The notes under the pieces were generated by a model. That model was not told where the DNA came from, did no database searches, and saw nothing but the letters and a program-made list of their open reading frames with translations. Below, one piece after another: positions 35,671 through 44,034 of a stretch of DNA of 64,000 bases. Each line of letters starts with the position of its first letter. The first letter of the stretch is position 1. The translations under genes and the position numbers were made by a program. The stretch is from JAPPHA01 sp965221575 (GTDB lineage: Bacteria; Pseudomonadota; Alphaproteobacteria; Rhodobacterales; Rhodobacteraceae): positions 124,001-188,000 of the forward strand of contig CBDCSM010000012.1 in the NCBI GenBank assembly GCA_965221575.1, given 5' to 3'.

Positions 35671-35889
35671 ATGAATGAGATTTTGGTGCGCTGGTGTCGA
35701 ATGGCTTGGCGAGGTGTCAGGTCGGGATACGAGCCTACGCCGGATGCGTACAATGTGCAGGTCATTTTACCCCATGGTATCACGGCGAACTCCGGCGTGT
35801 TCGGCCAGTTTGCAATGGTCAAGACCCTGATTCGAGCTGGTGTTGGACGGAAGCTAGGAGCGAGCATTGGAACCCAAGAATCCCGATAG
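35671..35889 (+). CDS. Small hypothetical ORF coupled to the primase-helicase gene
   Basis: 72 residues (MNEILVRWCRMAWRGVRSGY to IGTQESR), no motif known to me. An AAGGAG ribosome site lies just upstream of its ATG, and its last codons overlap the start of the primase-helicase (TTG 35867), itself preceded by GGAG inside this ORF. This could be a leader ORF or a true small protein. The 263 bp upstream (35408-35670) show no gene I recognise. Confidence 0.4.
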   Translation: MNEILVRWCRMAWRGVRSGYEPTPDAYNVQVILPHGITANSGVFGQFAMVKTLIRAGVGRKLGASIGTQESR

Positions 35890-38335
35890 AGACGAGGCCA
35901 CCCGGATTCGCAGACGCCTTGCGCTGCTCGCGGACGAAAGGGCGAAACTTGAGGAACGGCTTGCGGCGATTGAGGTCATGGTCCCGGTCGCGCCGGAACT
36001 TAACGCGACCGAGTGGCCCGTGACCAATCATTCGTCGGCGAAACAAAAGATTGCGTTGATTCGGTCGCTCTTCCGCGGGCGCGACGATGTGTTCCCCAAG
36101 CGCTGGGAGAATGTTCGAACCGGGAGGTCGGGTTATGCGCCCGTCTGCGGCAATGAGTGGAAACCGCACCTTTGTGGCAAGCCCAAGATCAGGTGCAGCG
36201 TCTGTCCCAATCAGGCCTTTCTTCCTATGACTGATGATGTGGTCAAAAGACATTTGTGCGGCCAACACACGATCGGCGTGTATCCCATGCTGCCGGACGG
36301 AAAGTGCTGGTTTCTCGCTGCCGATTTCGACAAACAGACATGGCAGTCGGATGCGAGCGCTTTCCTTGCTGCTTGCCGAACGAAACGCGTGCCTGCGGCG
36401 TTGGAACGCTCGCGCTCAGGCAATGGCGGTCATGTTTGGATCTTCTTTGCCGAGCCGGTCTCAGCCGCGCTTGCCCGTCGCGTTGGCTCCCATTTGCTGA
36501 CCGAGGCAATGGAAACCAGTCCAGATATTGGCTTCAAGTCGTATGACCGGCTCTTTCCGAGCCAGGACACGATACCCGATGGAGGATTTGGCAACCTCAT
36601 CGCATTGCCCTTGCAGCGTGGTCCTCGCAAGTGCGGTAACAGCCTGTTCCTTGACGACAGATTCGCGCCTTATTCCGACCAGTGGGCATTTCTGTCTTCG
36701 CTCCGCCGCTTGACGCTGGCAGACGCCACCGCATTAGCCGATGAAGCCGACCAACATGGCAGGGTTGTCGGTTTGCGCTTGCCGCTGGACGAAGAGGACG
36801 AAGAGCCTTGGAGCACGCCGCCTTCACGGCGGCGTGCTCCGCCTGCGATCTCTGGTTCGTTGCCTGAGCGGATCGATGTGGTTCTGGGGGACCAGCTCTA
36901 CGTACCCCGCGCCGTATTGCCGTCCGCGTTGGTCAACCAGATCATCCGTTTGGCGGCGTTTCAAAATCCGGAATTTTATCGGGCACAGGCGATGCGGCGT
37001 TCGACCTTTAGAATTCCCCGAATCGTCGCCTGTGCCGAGCTCCTGTCCCATCACATCGCTTTGCCGCGAGGTTGCTACTTGGCGCTAGAACAATTGCTCG
37101 ATGGTTTTGGCATCGGTGTTCACCTGCACGATGAGCGCTACTCCGGCTGCGCTGTCGAGATGACCTTTCTGGGCGAATTGACCGCGAAGCAGAAGTCCGC
37201 CACCGAAGCACTTTTGGCACATGAGACCGGCGTTCTGTCGGCGGCAACTGGGTTCGGAAAGACGGTGGTGGCCGCATCAGTCATCGCCGCCCGGGGCGTT
37301 AACACACTCGTCTTGGTTCATCGGCGCCAACTCATGGATCAATGGATCGCCAGACTTGGTGCATTCCTCAGTCTTCCCGACGCTGCGATTGGGCAGATCG
37401 GGGGCGGCAAACGCAAGCCCGGCGGAATCATCGACGTCGGAATGCTACAGAGCCTCGTACGCGACAACAAAGTGGACGATGTCGTCGCCAATTATGGGAA
37501 TCTCGTGGTCGACGAATGCCACCATATCCCTGCCGTTAGCTTCGAGGCGGTGGTACACCGCGCGAAGGCGCGGTATGTGCTCGGGTTGTCGGCGACCGTT
37601 ACTCGACAAGACGGCCACCATCCAATCGTATTCATGCAGTGCGGTCCGGTCCGATTCAGGGTTAACGCAAAGGCGGAAGCTCGCCGCCGCCCATTCGGGC
37701 ACCGGGTGCTCCTGCGATTGACCAAGTTCCGGTTTTCCAACGATGTCGGAGGGGAGCGCCCTCAGATCCAACAGATCTATGCAGCGCTGGCAGAGGACGA
37801 AAATCGCAACGCGCTTATCGTCGAAGATGTGCTGACGGCACTTGAGGCAGGGCGTTCACCGATCTTGCTCACTGAACGCAAGGGCCATGCCAGCGATCTT
37901 GCCCGGGAGCTCGGACGTTTTGCGCGCAACGTGCTGCTTCTCCGTGGCGGCATGGGGACAAGACAGCGCCGTGAAATTCTGCAGCGTCTGGAAGACATTT
38001 CCGATCGTGAAGAACGGGTTCTGGTGGCGACAGGTCGGTATGTTGGAGAAGGGTTCGACGACGCCCGCCTAGACACGCTGTTCTTGACGATGCCGATTTC
38101 GTGGAAGGGAACGCTTGCACAATATGTCGGACGGTTACACCGTTTCCACCCGGAAAAACGTGAAGTGTTGGTCTATGACTATATCGACGACGCCGTGCCA
38201 GCTCTTCGGCGCATGGGGGAGAAGCGCATCCGGGGCTATGAAAACCTCGGCTACCGGGTCGAGAAACAGGGTCATCCCGTGTTACCTTTCGGGGCCGGAT
38301 TCGAAGGCCCGGAAAACAAAATCCAAGCGAGATGA
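35867..38335 (+). CDS. Archaeo-eukaryotic primase-SF2 helicase fusion (TOTE-conflict-type)
   Basis: 822 residues. After a short coiled coil (11-36) comes an AEP-like primase domain (about 60-300). It has the metal dyad in LAADFDKQTW (D153, D155) and the sxH motif ERSRSGNGGHVWIFF (H189). Cys residues C94, C103, C110 and C113 resemble a zinc knuckle. An SF2 helicase follows (about 430-800): Walker A SAATGFGKTV, DECHH, LGLSATVTR and QYVGRLHR. All catalytic motifs are intact. This AEP plus SF2 architecture is that of the TOTE conflict system proteins, thought to act against mobile DNA. TTG 35867 has GGAG at 35857-35860. No nuclease partner was found intact; the NYN gene upstream is broken. Confidence 0.85.
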   Translation: MEPKNPDRDEATRIRRRLALLADERAKLEERLAAIEVMVPVAPELNATEWPVTNHSSAKQKIALIRSLFRGRDDVFPKRWENVRTGRSGYAPVCGNEWKPHLCGKPKIRCSVCPNQAFLPMTDDVVKRHLCGQHTIGVYPMLPDGKCWFLAADFDKQTWQSDASAFLAACRTKRVPAALERSRSGNGGHVWIFFAEPVSAALARRVGSHLLTEAMETSPDIGFKSYDRLFPSQDTIPDGGFGNLIALPLQRGPRKCGNSLFLDDRFAPYSDQWAFLSSLRRLTLADATALADEADQHGRVVGLRLPLDEEDEEPWSTPPSRRRAPPAISGSLPERIDVVLGDQLYVPRAVLPSALVNQIIRLAAFQNPEFYRAQAMRRSTFRIPRIVACAELLSHHIALPRGCYLALEQLLDGFGIGVHLHDERYSGCAVEMTFLGELTAKQKSATEALLAHETGVLSAATGFGKTVVAASVIAARGVNTLVLVHRRQLMDQWIARLGAFLSLPDAAIGQIGGGKRKPGGIIDVGMLQSLVRDNKVDDVVANYGNLVVDECHHIPAVSFEAVVHRAKARYVLGLSATVTRQDGHHPIVFMQCGPVRFRVNAKAEARRRPFGHRVLLRLTKFRFSNDVGGERPQIQQIYAALAEDENRNALIVEDVLTALEAGRSPILLTERKGHASDLARELGRFARNVLLLRGGMGTRQRREILQRLEDISDREERVLVATGRYVGEGFDDARLDTLFLTMPISWKGTLAQYVGRLHRFHPEKREVLVYDYIDDAVPALRRMGEKRIRGYENLGYRVEKQGHPVLPFGAGFEGPENKIQAR

Positions 38336-38485
38336 GGCCGCACGGGAACGTGAACGGGGCACGCGCGGCACTTTCTGGATTCTAAATGAGGTGTTCCGGC
38401 CGACCTGGAGTATTTTCCGGGCCAGCGAGGGAAAGTCCAGGGTCGAGACGCCCGGCACTCTTGCCCACTCCTGTTCGGCACGAAG

Positions 38486-38617
38486 GTCATCCACGTTCGG
38501 GAAAACGGCGACTTCGACACGTTACGCCACCCGGCTGAATTTGCCCGCCTGTCGTCATTGCCGATTCGGCGAGCCTGGTCGCTTGACCAACGGCTATTTC
38601 GTGCTCATATCCGCCCG
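38486..38617 (+). pseudogene. Coding-like remnant reading in frame into lepA
   Basis: The frame upstream of the lepA ATG reads KVIHVRENGDFDTLRHPAEF then ARLSSLPIRRAWSLDQRLFRAHIRP, with GC-rich third positions like a true gene. It has no LepA character and no start I can support, and its upstream neighbour frame (SRVETPGTLAHS) suggests a frameshift. Probably the tail of a gene disrupted at the right edge of the accessory element; could instead be an odd lepA leader. 38336-38485 shows nothing else. Confidence 0.3.
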
Positions 38618-40417
38618 ATGACCCAACTCGCCAACATCCGCAACTTTTCCATCGTCGCGCATATCGATCACGGAAAGTCCACGCTTGCGGACCGGCTGAT
38701 GCAGCAGACCGGTACCGTTGCCGAACGAGACATGCAGGAACAGCTGCTGGACAGCATGGAAATCGAAAGAGAACGGGGAATCACGATCAAGGCGAACTCG
38801 GTGCGGATCGAGTACCGGGCGAAAGACCAACGTGACTACGTGTTGAACCTGATCGACACGCCGGGACACGTGGATTTCGGTTACGAAGTCTCGCGCTCCA
38901 TGCGGGCAGTCGAAGGATCGTTGCTCGTTGTCGATTCGACGCAGGGAGTCGAGGCGCAAACGCTCGCCAACGCCTACCAGGCAATCGATGCCGGGCACGA
39001 AATCGTCCCTGTCCTGAACAAGATCGATCTGCCGGCGAGCGAACCCGCCGCGGTCTGCCGGCAAATCGAGGATGTCGTCGGGATTGATGCGAGCGATGCC
39101 ATCCTTGTTTCGGCGAAAACCGGAGACGGCGTACCCGACGTGCTGGAGGCGATTGTCAATCGATTGCCGCCACCCGTCGGAAACCCGGGGGCGCCGCTAA
39201 AAGCCATGCTCGTGGACAGCTGGTACAATTCCTTTCTTGGCGTCGTGGTCCTGGTCAGAATCATCGACGGGTCGTTGTGCAAGGGCCAGCGAATTCGAAT
39301 GCTGAATGCCGAAGCCGTTTACCAGGTCGACAGGGTCGGCGTTTTCAAGCCCGACATGGCTGAAACCGGGCGGCTGGACGCGGGCGAACTGGGGTTCATG
39401 ACCGCTTCGATCAAGCAGGTGCGCGACACGCGGGTCGGCGATACGATTACGTCGGAAAAAAACGGTGCCACGGAGGCCTTGCCCGGGTTCAGGCGGACCC
39501 AACCCGTCGTGTTTTGCGGGCTGTTTCCTGTCGAGAACGCTGCGTTCCCAAGTCTCAGGGAAGCCCTCGAGAAACTCGCTCTCAACGATGCGAGCTTTAC
39601 CCACGAAACCGAATCCTCGGCAGCTCTCGGATTTGGATTTCGCTGCGGTTTCCTCGGCCTCCTGCACCTCGAGGTCGTTCGTGACCGGCTCGAGCGCGAG
39701 TATGGCATCGATCTCGTCACGACCGCTCCGAGCGTCATCTACCGGGTGTGCCTGATGGATGGCACGGAGATTGAAATGCATAACCCGGTCGACATGCCCG
39801 ACCTCTCCACCGTCAGCCACCTGGAAGAGCCCTGGGTCCAGGCGACCATTCTCGTGCCCGACACCTACCTGGGGGACGTTCTCAAGCTGTGCCAGGATCG
39901 TCGGGGCGTACAGCAGGACCTGACATACGCGGGCTCGCGCGCCATGGTCGTTTACGACCTGCCGTTGAACGAGGTCGTTTTCGACTTTTACGACCGGTTG
40001 AAATCCGTATCACGGGGTTACGCATCGCTGGATTACCAGTTGATCGGGCACCGGGTTGGCAACCTCGTCCGCATGCAGATTCGCGTCAACGAAGAACGGG
40101 TCGATGCCTTGACGGTAATGGTCCATCGCGACAGCGCGGAGGCCCGCGGGCGTGCCATGTGTGTCAGGCTGAAGGACCTGATTCCCCGGCACATGTTTCG
40201 TATTCCCGTGCAGGCGGCGATCGATGGAAGAATAATTGCCCGCGAGACGATTTCAGCATTGCGAAAGGACGTGACGGCAAAATGCTACGGCGGAGACGTG
40301 ACCCGCAAGCGAAAGCTCCTGGAAAAACAAAAGGCGGGAAAGAAGCGCATGCGCCGGTTTGGCAGGGTCGACATTCCCCACGATGCGTTCGTCAACGTGT
40401 TGCGCATGGAAACGTGA
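38618..40417 (+). CDS. lepA: Elongation factor 4 (LepA)
   Basis: Translational GTPase that acts on stalled or mistranslocated ribosomes. The ATG at 38618 (MTQLANIRNFSIVAHIDHGK) gives 599 residues, the usual length; the longer frame upstream is not LepA. G motifs: AHIDHGKSTLADRL, RGITIKANSV, LIDTPGHVDFGYEV, NKIDLP. LepA-specific C-terminal domain is visible as DVTAKCYGGDVTRKRKLLEK and the RMRRFGRVDIPHDAFVNVL tail. Confidence 0.96.
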   Translation: MTQLANIRNFSIVAHIDHGKSTLADRLMQQTGTVAERDMQEQLLDSMEIERERGITIKANSVRIEYRAKDQRDYVLNLIDTPGHVDFGYEVSRSMRAVEGSLLVVDSTQGVEAQTLANAYQAIDAGHEIVPVLNKIDLPASEPAAVCRQIEDVVGIDASDAILVSAKTGDGVPDVLEAIVNRLPPPVGNPGAPLKAMLVDSWYNSFLGVVVLVRIIDGSLCKGQRIRMLNAEAVYQVDRVGVFKPDMAETGRLDAGELGFMTASIKQVRDTRVGDTITSEKNGATEALPGFRRTQPVVFCGLFPVENAAFPSLREALEKLALNDASFTHETESSAALGFGFRCGFLGLLHLEVVRDRLEREYGIDLVTTAPSVIYRVCLMDGTEIEMHNPVDMPDLSTVSHLEEPWVQATILVPDTYLGDVLKLCQDRRGVQQDLTYAGSRAMVVYDLPLNEVVFDFYDRLKSVSRGYASLDYQLIGHRVGNLVRMQIRVNEERVDALTVMVHRDSAEARGRAMCVRLKDLIPRHMFRIPVQAAIDGRIIARETISALRKDVTAKCYGGDVTRKRKLLEKQKAGKKRMRRFGRVDIPHDAFVNVLRMET

Positions 40418-40627
40418 GGCTGGCGGCGCTCCGCATGGAGCGGAAGACGGAAACCTGACCTGAACGGCTGCGGGGTCATTGCGGCCGACCCTGACAGTCC
40501 CGGGGAGACGGCAAGGGATGAGAAGCGAACGACTCGGGCCAACCCGGGCTCCCCGAAGGAACCCTCGGTTGCCTGATCATCTTGTCCACGCGGTGAACCT
40601 GCGACACGCGAATCGGAGCCACGGAAC

Positions 40628-41587
40628 ATGAGAATCGGATTCATCGGACTTGGAAACGTCGGAGGAAAGCTGTCGAGAAGCCTTCTTCGAAACGGGTGGG
40701 ATGTTTCGGTCAGGGATCTTTCGGAAAACCGCCAGCGCGAACTGGTGACGGCGGGGGCCCGGCACGGCGGGCCTCCCGTTCAATTGATGCAGGAATGCGA
40801 TGCCGTGATCACCTGCCTTCCTTCCCCGGAAGCATCGGCGGCCGTGATGGAAGCCGATGACGGCCTGCTTGCGGCCGCGGTTCCCGGCAAGATCTGGATG
40901 GAGATGTCCACGACGGATGAAATGGAAGTCAAAAGGCTCGGCAAGTTGTTCATCGCCCGGGGCGGTGAAGCGGTGGATTGCCCGGTGTCGGGGGGATGCC
41001 ACCGTGCGGCAACCGGAAACATCTCCATATTCGCCGGATGCGAGCGGTCGACCTTTGAACGCGTTTTTCCCGTGCTCACCGCGATGGGACGGCGGATTCT
41101 CCATACCGGTGATCTCGGTTCAGCCTCGGTTCTGAAGGTTCTGACGAACTACCTGGCGACCGCCAATCTCGTGACATGCTGCGAGGCGCTCGCGGTCGCG
41201 AAAGCTGCGGGGATGGACCTTGCGATGGCTTACGATGCGATTCGGATTTCGTCGGGAAACTCGTTCGTGCACGAAACCGAGTCGCAGGTCATCCTTAACG
41301 GGTCGAGAGACATCTCGTTCACGATGGATCTTGTCCAGAAGGACATCGGCCTCTTTCAGGCCGTTTCCGAACGCGTCGGTGTGCCGCTGGAGATCAACCC
41401 TGTCATGATGGAGATCTTCCGGGACGGCATCGAGAATTACGGACCAAGGGAACTGTCACCCAACATCGTCAGGAGACTCGAAGACGTGACGGGACTCCCG
41501 ATACGCGCGCCGGGATTTCCGTCCGAGATGCTCGATGATGAACCTGAGCAGCCGGGATACGAGGTGGTTCCGAGGAGTCGCGTGTGA
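40628..41587 (+). CDS. NAD(P)-dependent beta-hydroxyacid dehydrogenase family protein
   Basis: 319 residues of the 3-hydroxyisobutyrate dehydrogenase-like family. The N-terminal IGFIGLGNVGGKLSRSLLRNG is the NAD(P) Rossmann motif. DCPVSGGCHRAATGNISIFAG is the substrate-binding loop (usually DAPVSGG), and GSASVLKVLTNYLATANLV contains the catalytic Lys (usually G-x-x-x-K-x-x-N). Exact substrate unknown. It follows lepA by 210 bp without a recognisable gene. Confidence 0.85.
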   Translation: MRIGFIGLGNVGGKLSRSLLRNGWDVSVRDLSENRQRELVTAGARHGGPPVQLMQECDAVITCLPSPEASAAVMEADDGLLAAAVPGKIWMEMSTTDEMEVKRLGKLFIARGGEAVDCPVSGGCHRAATGNISIFAGCERSTFERVFPVLTAMGRRILHTGDLGSASVLKVLTNYLATANLVTCCEALAVAKAAGMDLAMAYDAIRISSGNSFVHETESQVILNGSRDISFTMDLVQKDIGLFQAVSERVGVPLEINPVMMEIFRDGIENYGPRELSPNIVRRLEDVTGLPIRAPGFPSEMLDDEPEQPGYEVVPRSRV

Positions 41588-41640
41588 CGGCGCCGGACTG
41601 ACCCCGCGAACCGAGAACATCGATAGACGGAGGCTTCCGG

Positions 41641-42120
41641 TTGTCCCGATCAATTGCCGAATTGAGGATTTCCCAGGGGAGGCGGTGGCTCGGCGTCATC
41701 GCGCTTGGCATTCTCGGTGTCGTCCTTGTAGGTCACGGGCTGTCATCTCCCGAGCGAAGCGTTTCCGTTCAAATCATTTCCATTGTGCTTGGTGCCGGTT
41801 GCCTGTGGCAAGCCTGGCGGCACCTGATGATGTCGAAAACCGGCATCGTGCTGACAGAAGACGGGTTGTTCGACGATTCCGGCGATCTGATTTGCACGTT
41901 CGACGACATAGGTTCAGTTGACCGTGGGATGTTCGCATTCAAGCCGACCAACGGCTTCCTGGTCAGGCTGCGGCGGCCGGCCGGTTTTCGCTGGATTCCC
42001 GGTCTCTACTGGCGGATCGGAAAACGGGTCGGTGTTGGAGGCGCGACCCGGTCGGACGAGGCAAAGGTCATGGCGGACACGTTGAAAATACTGGTTGACG
42101 AACGATCGCTCCGGTCTTGA
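41641..42120 (+). CDS. Two-helix membrane protein of unknown function
   Basis: 159 residues with two hydrophobic segments (LGVIALGILGVVLVGHGLS, then VQIISIVLGAGCLWQAWR), a short extracytoplasmic loop and a larger cytoplasmic domain. TTG 41641 has an upstream GGAGG at suitable distance. Resembles uncharacterised alphaproteobacterial membrane proteins; I do not know a function. Confidence 0.65.
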   Translation: MSRSIAELRISQGRRWLGVIALGILGVVLVGHGLSSPERSVSVQIISIVLGAGCLWQAWRHLMMSKTGIVLTEDGLFDDSGDLICTFDDIGSVDRGMFAFKPTNGFLVRLRRPAGFRWIPGLYWRIGKRVGVGGATRSDEAKVMADTLKILVDERSLRS

Positions 42121-42331
42121 CGCCCCGGGTCCGGCTCCCGTGGCCATACGCGCTGGCCATACGCGCCGACACTGGTTTTCGAAACGGTCGCCAACTGTCA
42201 GGGCTCGGTGACCCCGGGCCCGGCCATCGCCGGGGTTCAGCCGGTCACGAAAGCCGGTTCACTCCCGATACCTGCCTGGGAGATCGAGACGGCGAGCAAC
42301 GATCAACCCATGGGTCGCGGCTTCGAGTTTC

Positions 42332-43111
42332 CTACGCGACGGAACGTGGCGTGTCCTGACGACCCGGAAAAGTGATTTCCGGTTTCGCATCGTCGTTTGC
42401 CCCTGTTTCCAGTGCGAGCGATGCGGCGAAGCGGCGATCCCCCAGGTCCGCCACGAGCCATTGATCGTCCGGAAGGTGCGGAAAGCGGAACCGTGACGAC
42501 GAAGCTCCGTCCAGAACGCCTTGCGGGACCTCGAACTTGCGCGGGTTGAGCGAAAACCCCGTCCCCAGTGCCTTGATCAATGCCTCCTTGACGGTCCAGA
42601 GACGGAAGAACAGGACGTACCAGTCCCATCCGGAAAGCCCTGCGAGCGCATCCCGCTCGCATTTGCCAAAGACCGATTCACTGGCAAGGCGAAGTGTGTC
42701 GCGCGCCCTGCGCGTTTCCACATCCACGCCAAGCCGTAGGCCGTCAGTTCCGAACGCGATGAGCCCGTGCTCATGGCTGTGGCTCACGTTGAAGGCCGCC
42801 TCATCGGCCCGACCGTCGATCATGGCATAAGGTTTGCCGTACGTTCCCGCCCCGAATTCGAGCTGGTCGTTTCGGCAACCGAGCCGCTCGCACAGGCACA
42901 CACGCAACGCCGCCCGACACCGCGAGAACTGGCGCCGCGCCCGCTCGACACGAAACCGCTGCCACCGTTGATACTCGGTGCCGTCGAGCCAGGCGAGGGC
43001 GGCGCGGTCGTGCGCCTCGTCGGGAGAGAGGTCGATATGCAGGATTTCGACGCCGGCGCACGACGCGTAAGGTCGCCACCATTGCGCATCTCCAGAACCC
43101 GGTTTGCTCAT
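42332..43111 (-). CDS. 4'-phosphopantetheinyl transferase (Sfp-type)
   Basis: Attaches phosphopantetheine from CoA to carrier proteins. 259 residues, with the GLRLGVDVETRR metal motif and the FFRLWTVKEALIKALGTGFS motif; the first conserved segment KPYAMIDGRADEAAFNVSHS lies between. ATG 43111 overlaps (ATGA) the stop of the upstream phosphoesterase gene. No polyketide or non-ribosomal peptide genes lie in the window, so its carrier target is unknown. Confidence 0.9.
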   Translation of the reverse strand: MSKPGSGDAQWWRPYASCAGVEILHIDLSPDEAHDRAALAWLDGTEYQRWQRFRVERARRQFSRCRAALRVCLCERLGCRNDQLEFGAGTYGKPYAMIDGRADEAAFNVSHSHEHGLIAFGTDGLRLGVDVETRRARDTLRLASESVFGKCERDALAGLSGWDWYVLFFRLWTVKEALIKALGTGFSLNPRKFEVPQGVLDGASSSRFRFPHLPDDQWLVADLGDRRFAASLALETGANDDAKPEITFPGRQDTPRSVA

Positions 43112-43983
43112 CGAACCGCCTTCGATTCTTGTCCCGGACGGGTGCCCACGGACAATTCGACTTCCCGCAGGTAGTGACCGATTCCCAAGGCAGGCTGCCA
43201 TTGTCCCGGATAGCCCAGTGACACTTCCTGGAACGGCACCCCGTCCAACCATGCTGTGCCGCGGATATGAAGGTGGCCATAGATCACGGCGCAGGCATTG
43301 AATCGAACGTGCCAACCGCGTGAGCGGCGGGTTCCGCACCAGGGCGCAAAACGCGGTACACGCGGCAGGACGGCGAGCGACTCCTCCAGGGGATAGTGGT
43401 TGACCAGGACCTTGGGCATGTCCGTCCCGCAGGCGGCCAGGCGCCGGTTCGTGACCGCGCACCGCCATGCGCACCAAGACTGGTGATCGGGAAACGGATC
43501 GCTGTGGAGCAAACGCTCATCGGCCGGAATGACATTCGCATCAAGCGCCCACTTCACGACGTCGTCCATGTGAACGTGGCCAGGGCGAAAGCTGTAGTCG
43601 AAATGCAGAAACAACGGGGCAACGATCACGTCGCCGGTGGCATGGGAAAAGACCGGGTAGGGATCCTCCGGCGTCAACACGCCGTGCTGTCGCGCAATCT
43701 CCACGAGACGGTGATACAGGTCCATGCCACGTGGCTCACTTGCCACGCCGGCGCGACTCCACAGGTCGTGGTTTCCAGGCGTCCAGACGACTTGTCGAAA
43801 GCGTCCGCAAAGAACTTCGAAACACCAGTCCAGGTGGCGGCGACCGTTGGCGACGTCTCCGGCGAGGATGAGCCAGTCATTCGGATGGGCGGGAATGTCC
43901 TCGAGCACTTCCCTGTTGCTCGGATGGGAAACATGGAGGTCGGAAATCGCCCACAGCTTCGGAGTGATTTCGATTGGTGCCAT
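43108..43983 (-). CDS. Metallophosphoesterase coupled to the phosphopantetheinyl transferase
   Basis: 291-residue calcineurin-like phosphoesterase. The metal motifs are visible: LWAISDLHVSHPSN (DxH), LILAGDVANG (GD), VWTPGNHDLWS (GNHD), KVLVNHYP and IYGHLHIRG (GHxH). The stop overlaps the start of the phosphopantetheinyl transferase by four bases, with the phosphoesterase first. In Mycobacterium tuberculosis the same gene pair (PptH, PptT) gives opposing activities on phosphopantetheinylated proteins; by analogy this enzyme could remove the group, but no data support it here. Confidence 0.85.
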   Translation of the reverse strand: MAPIEITPKLWAISDLHVSHPSNREVLEDIPAHPNDWLILAGDVANGRRHLDWCFEVLCGRFRQVVWTPGNHDLWSRAGVASEPRGMDLYHRLVEIARQHGVLTPEDPYPVFSHATGDVIVAPLFLHFDYSFRPGHVHMDDVVKWALDANVIPADERLLHSDPFPDHQSWCAWRCAVTNRRLAACGTDMPKVLVNHYPLEESLAVLPRVPRFAPWCGTRRSRGWHVRFNACAVIYGHLHIRGTAWLDGVPFQEVSLGYPGQWQPALGIGHYLREVELSVGTRPGQESKAVR

Positions 43984-44034
43984 CAGGGGAACATTCCAAC
44001 GCTTTCACGGGTCACGGGGTTTTGCACGTTGTCT

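Noticed and set aside
38558..38617. N-terminal extension of LepA from an upstream start.
   Set aside because: LepA proteins begin at MTQLANIRNFS; the extra residues have no counterpart in the family.
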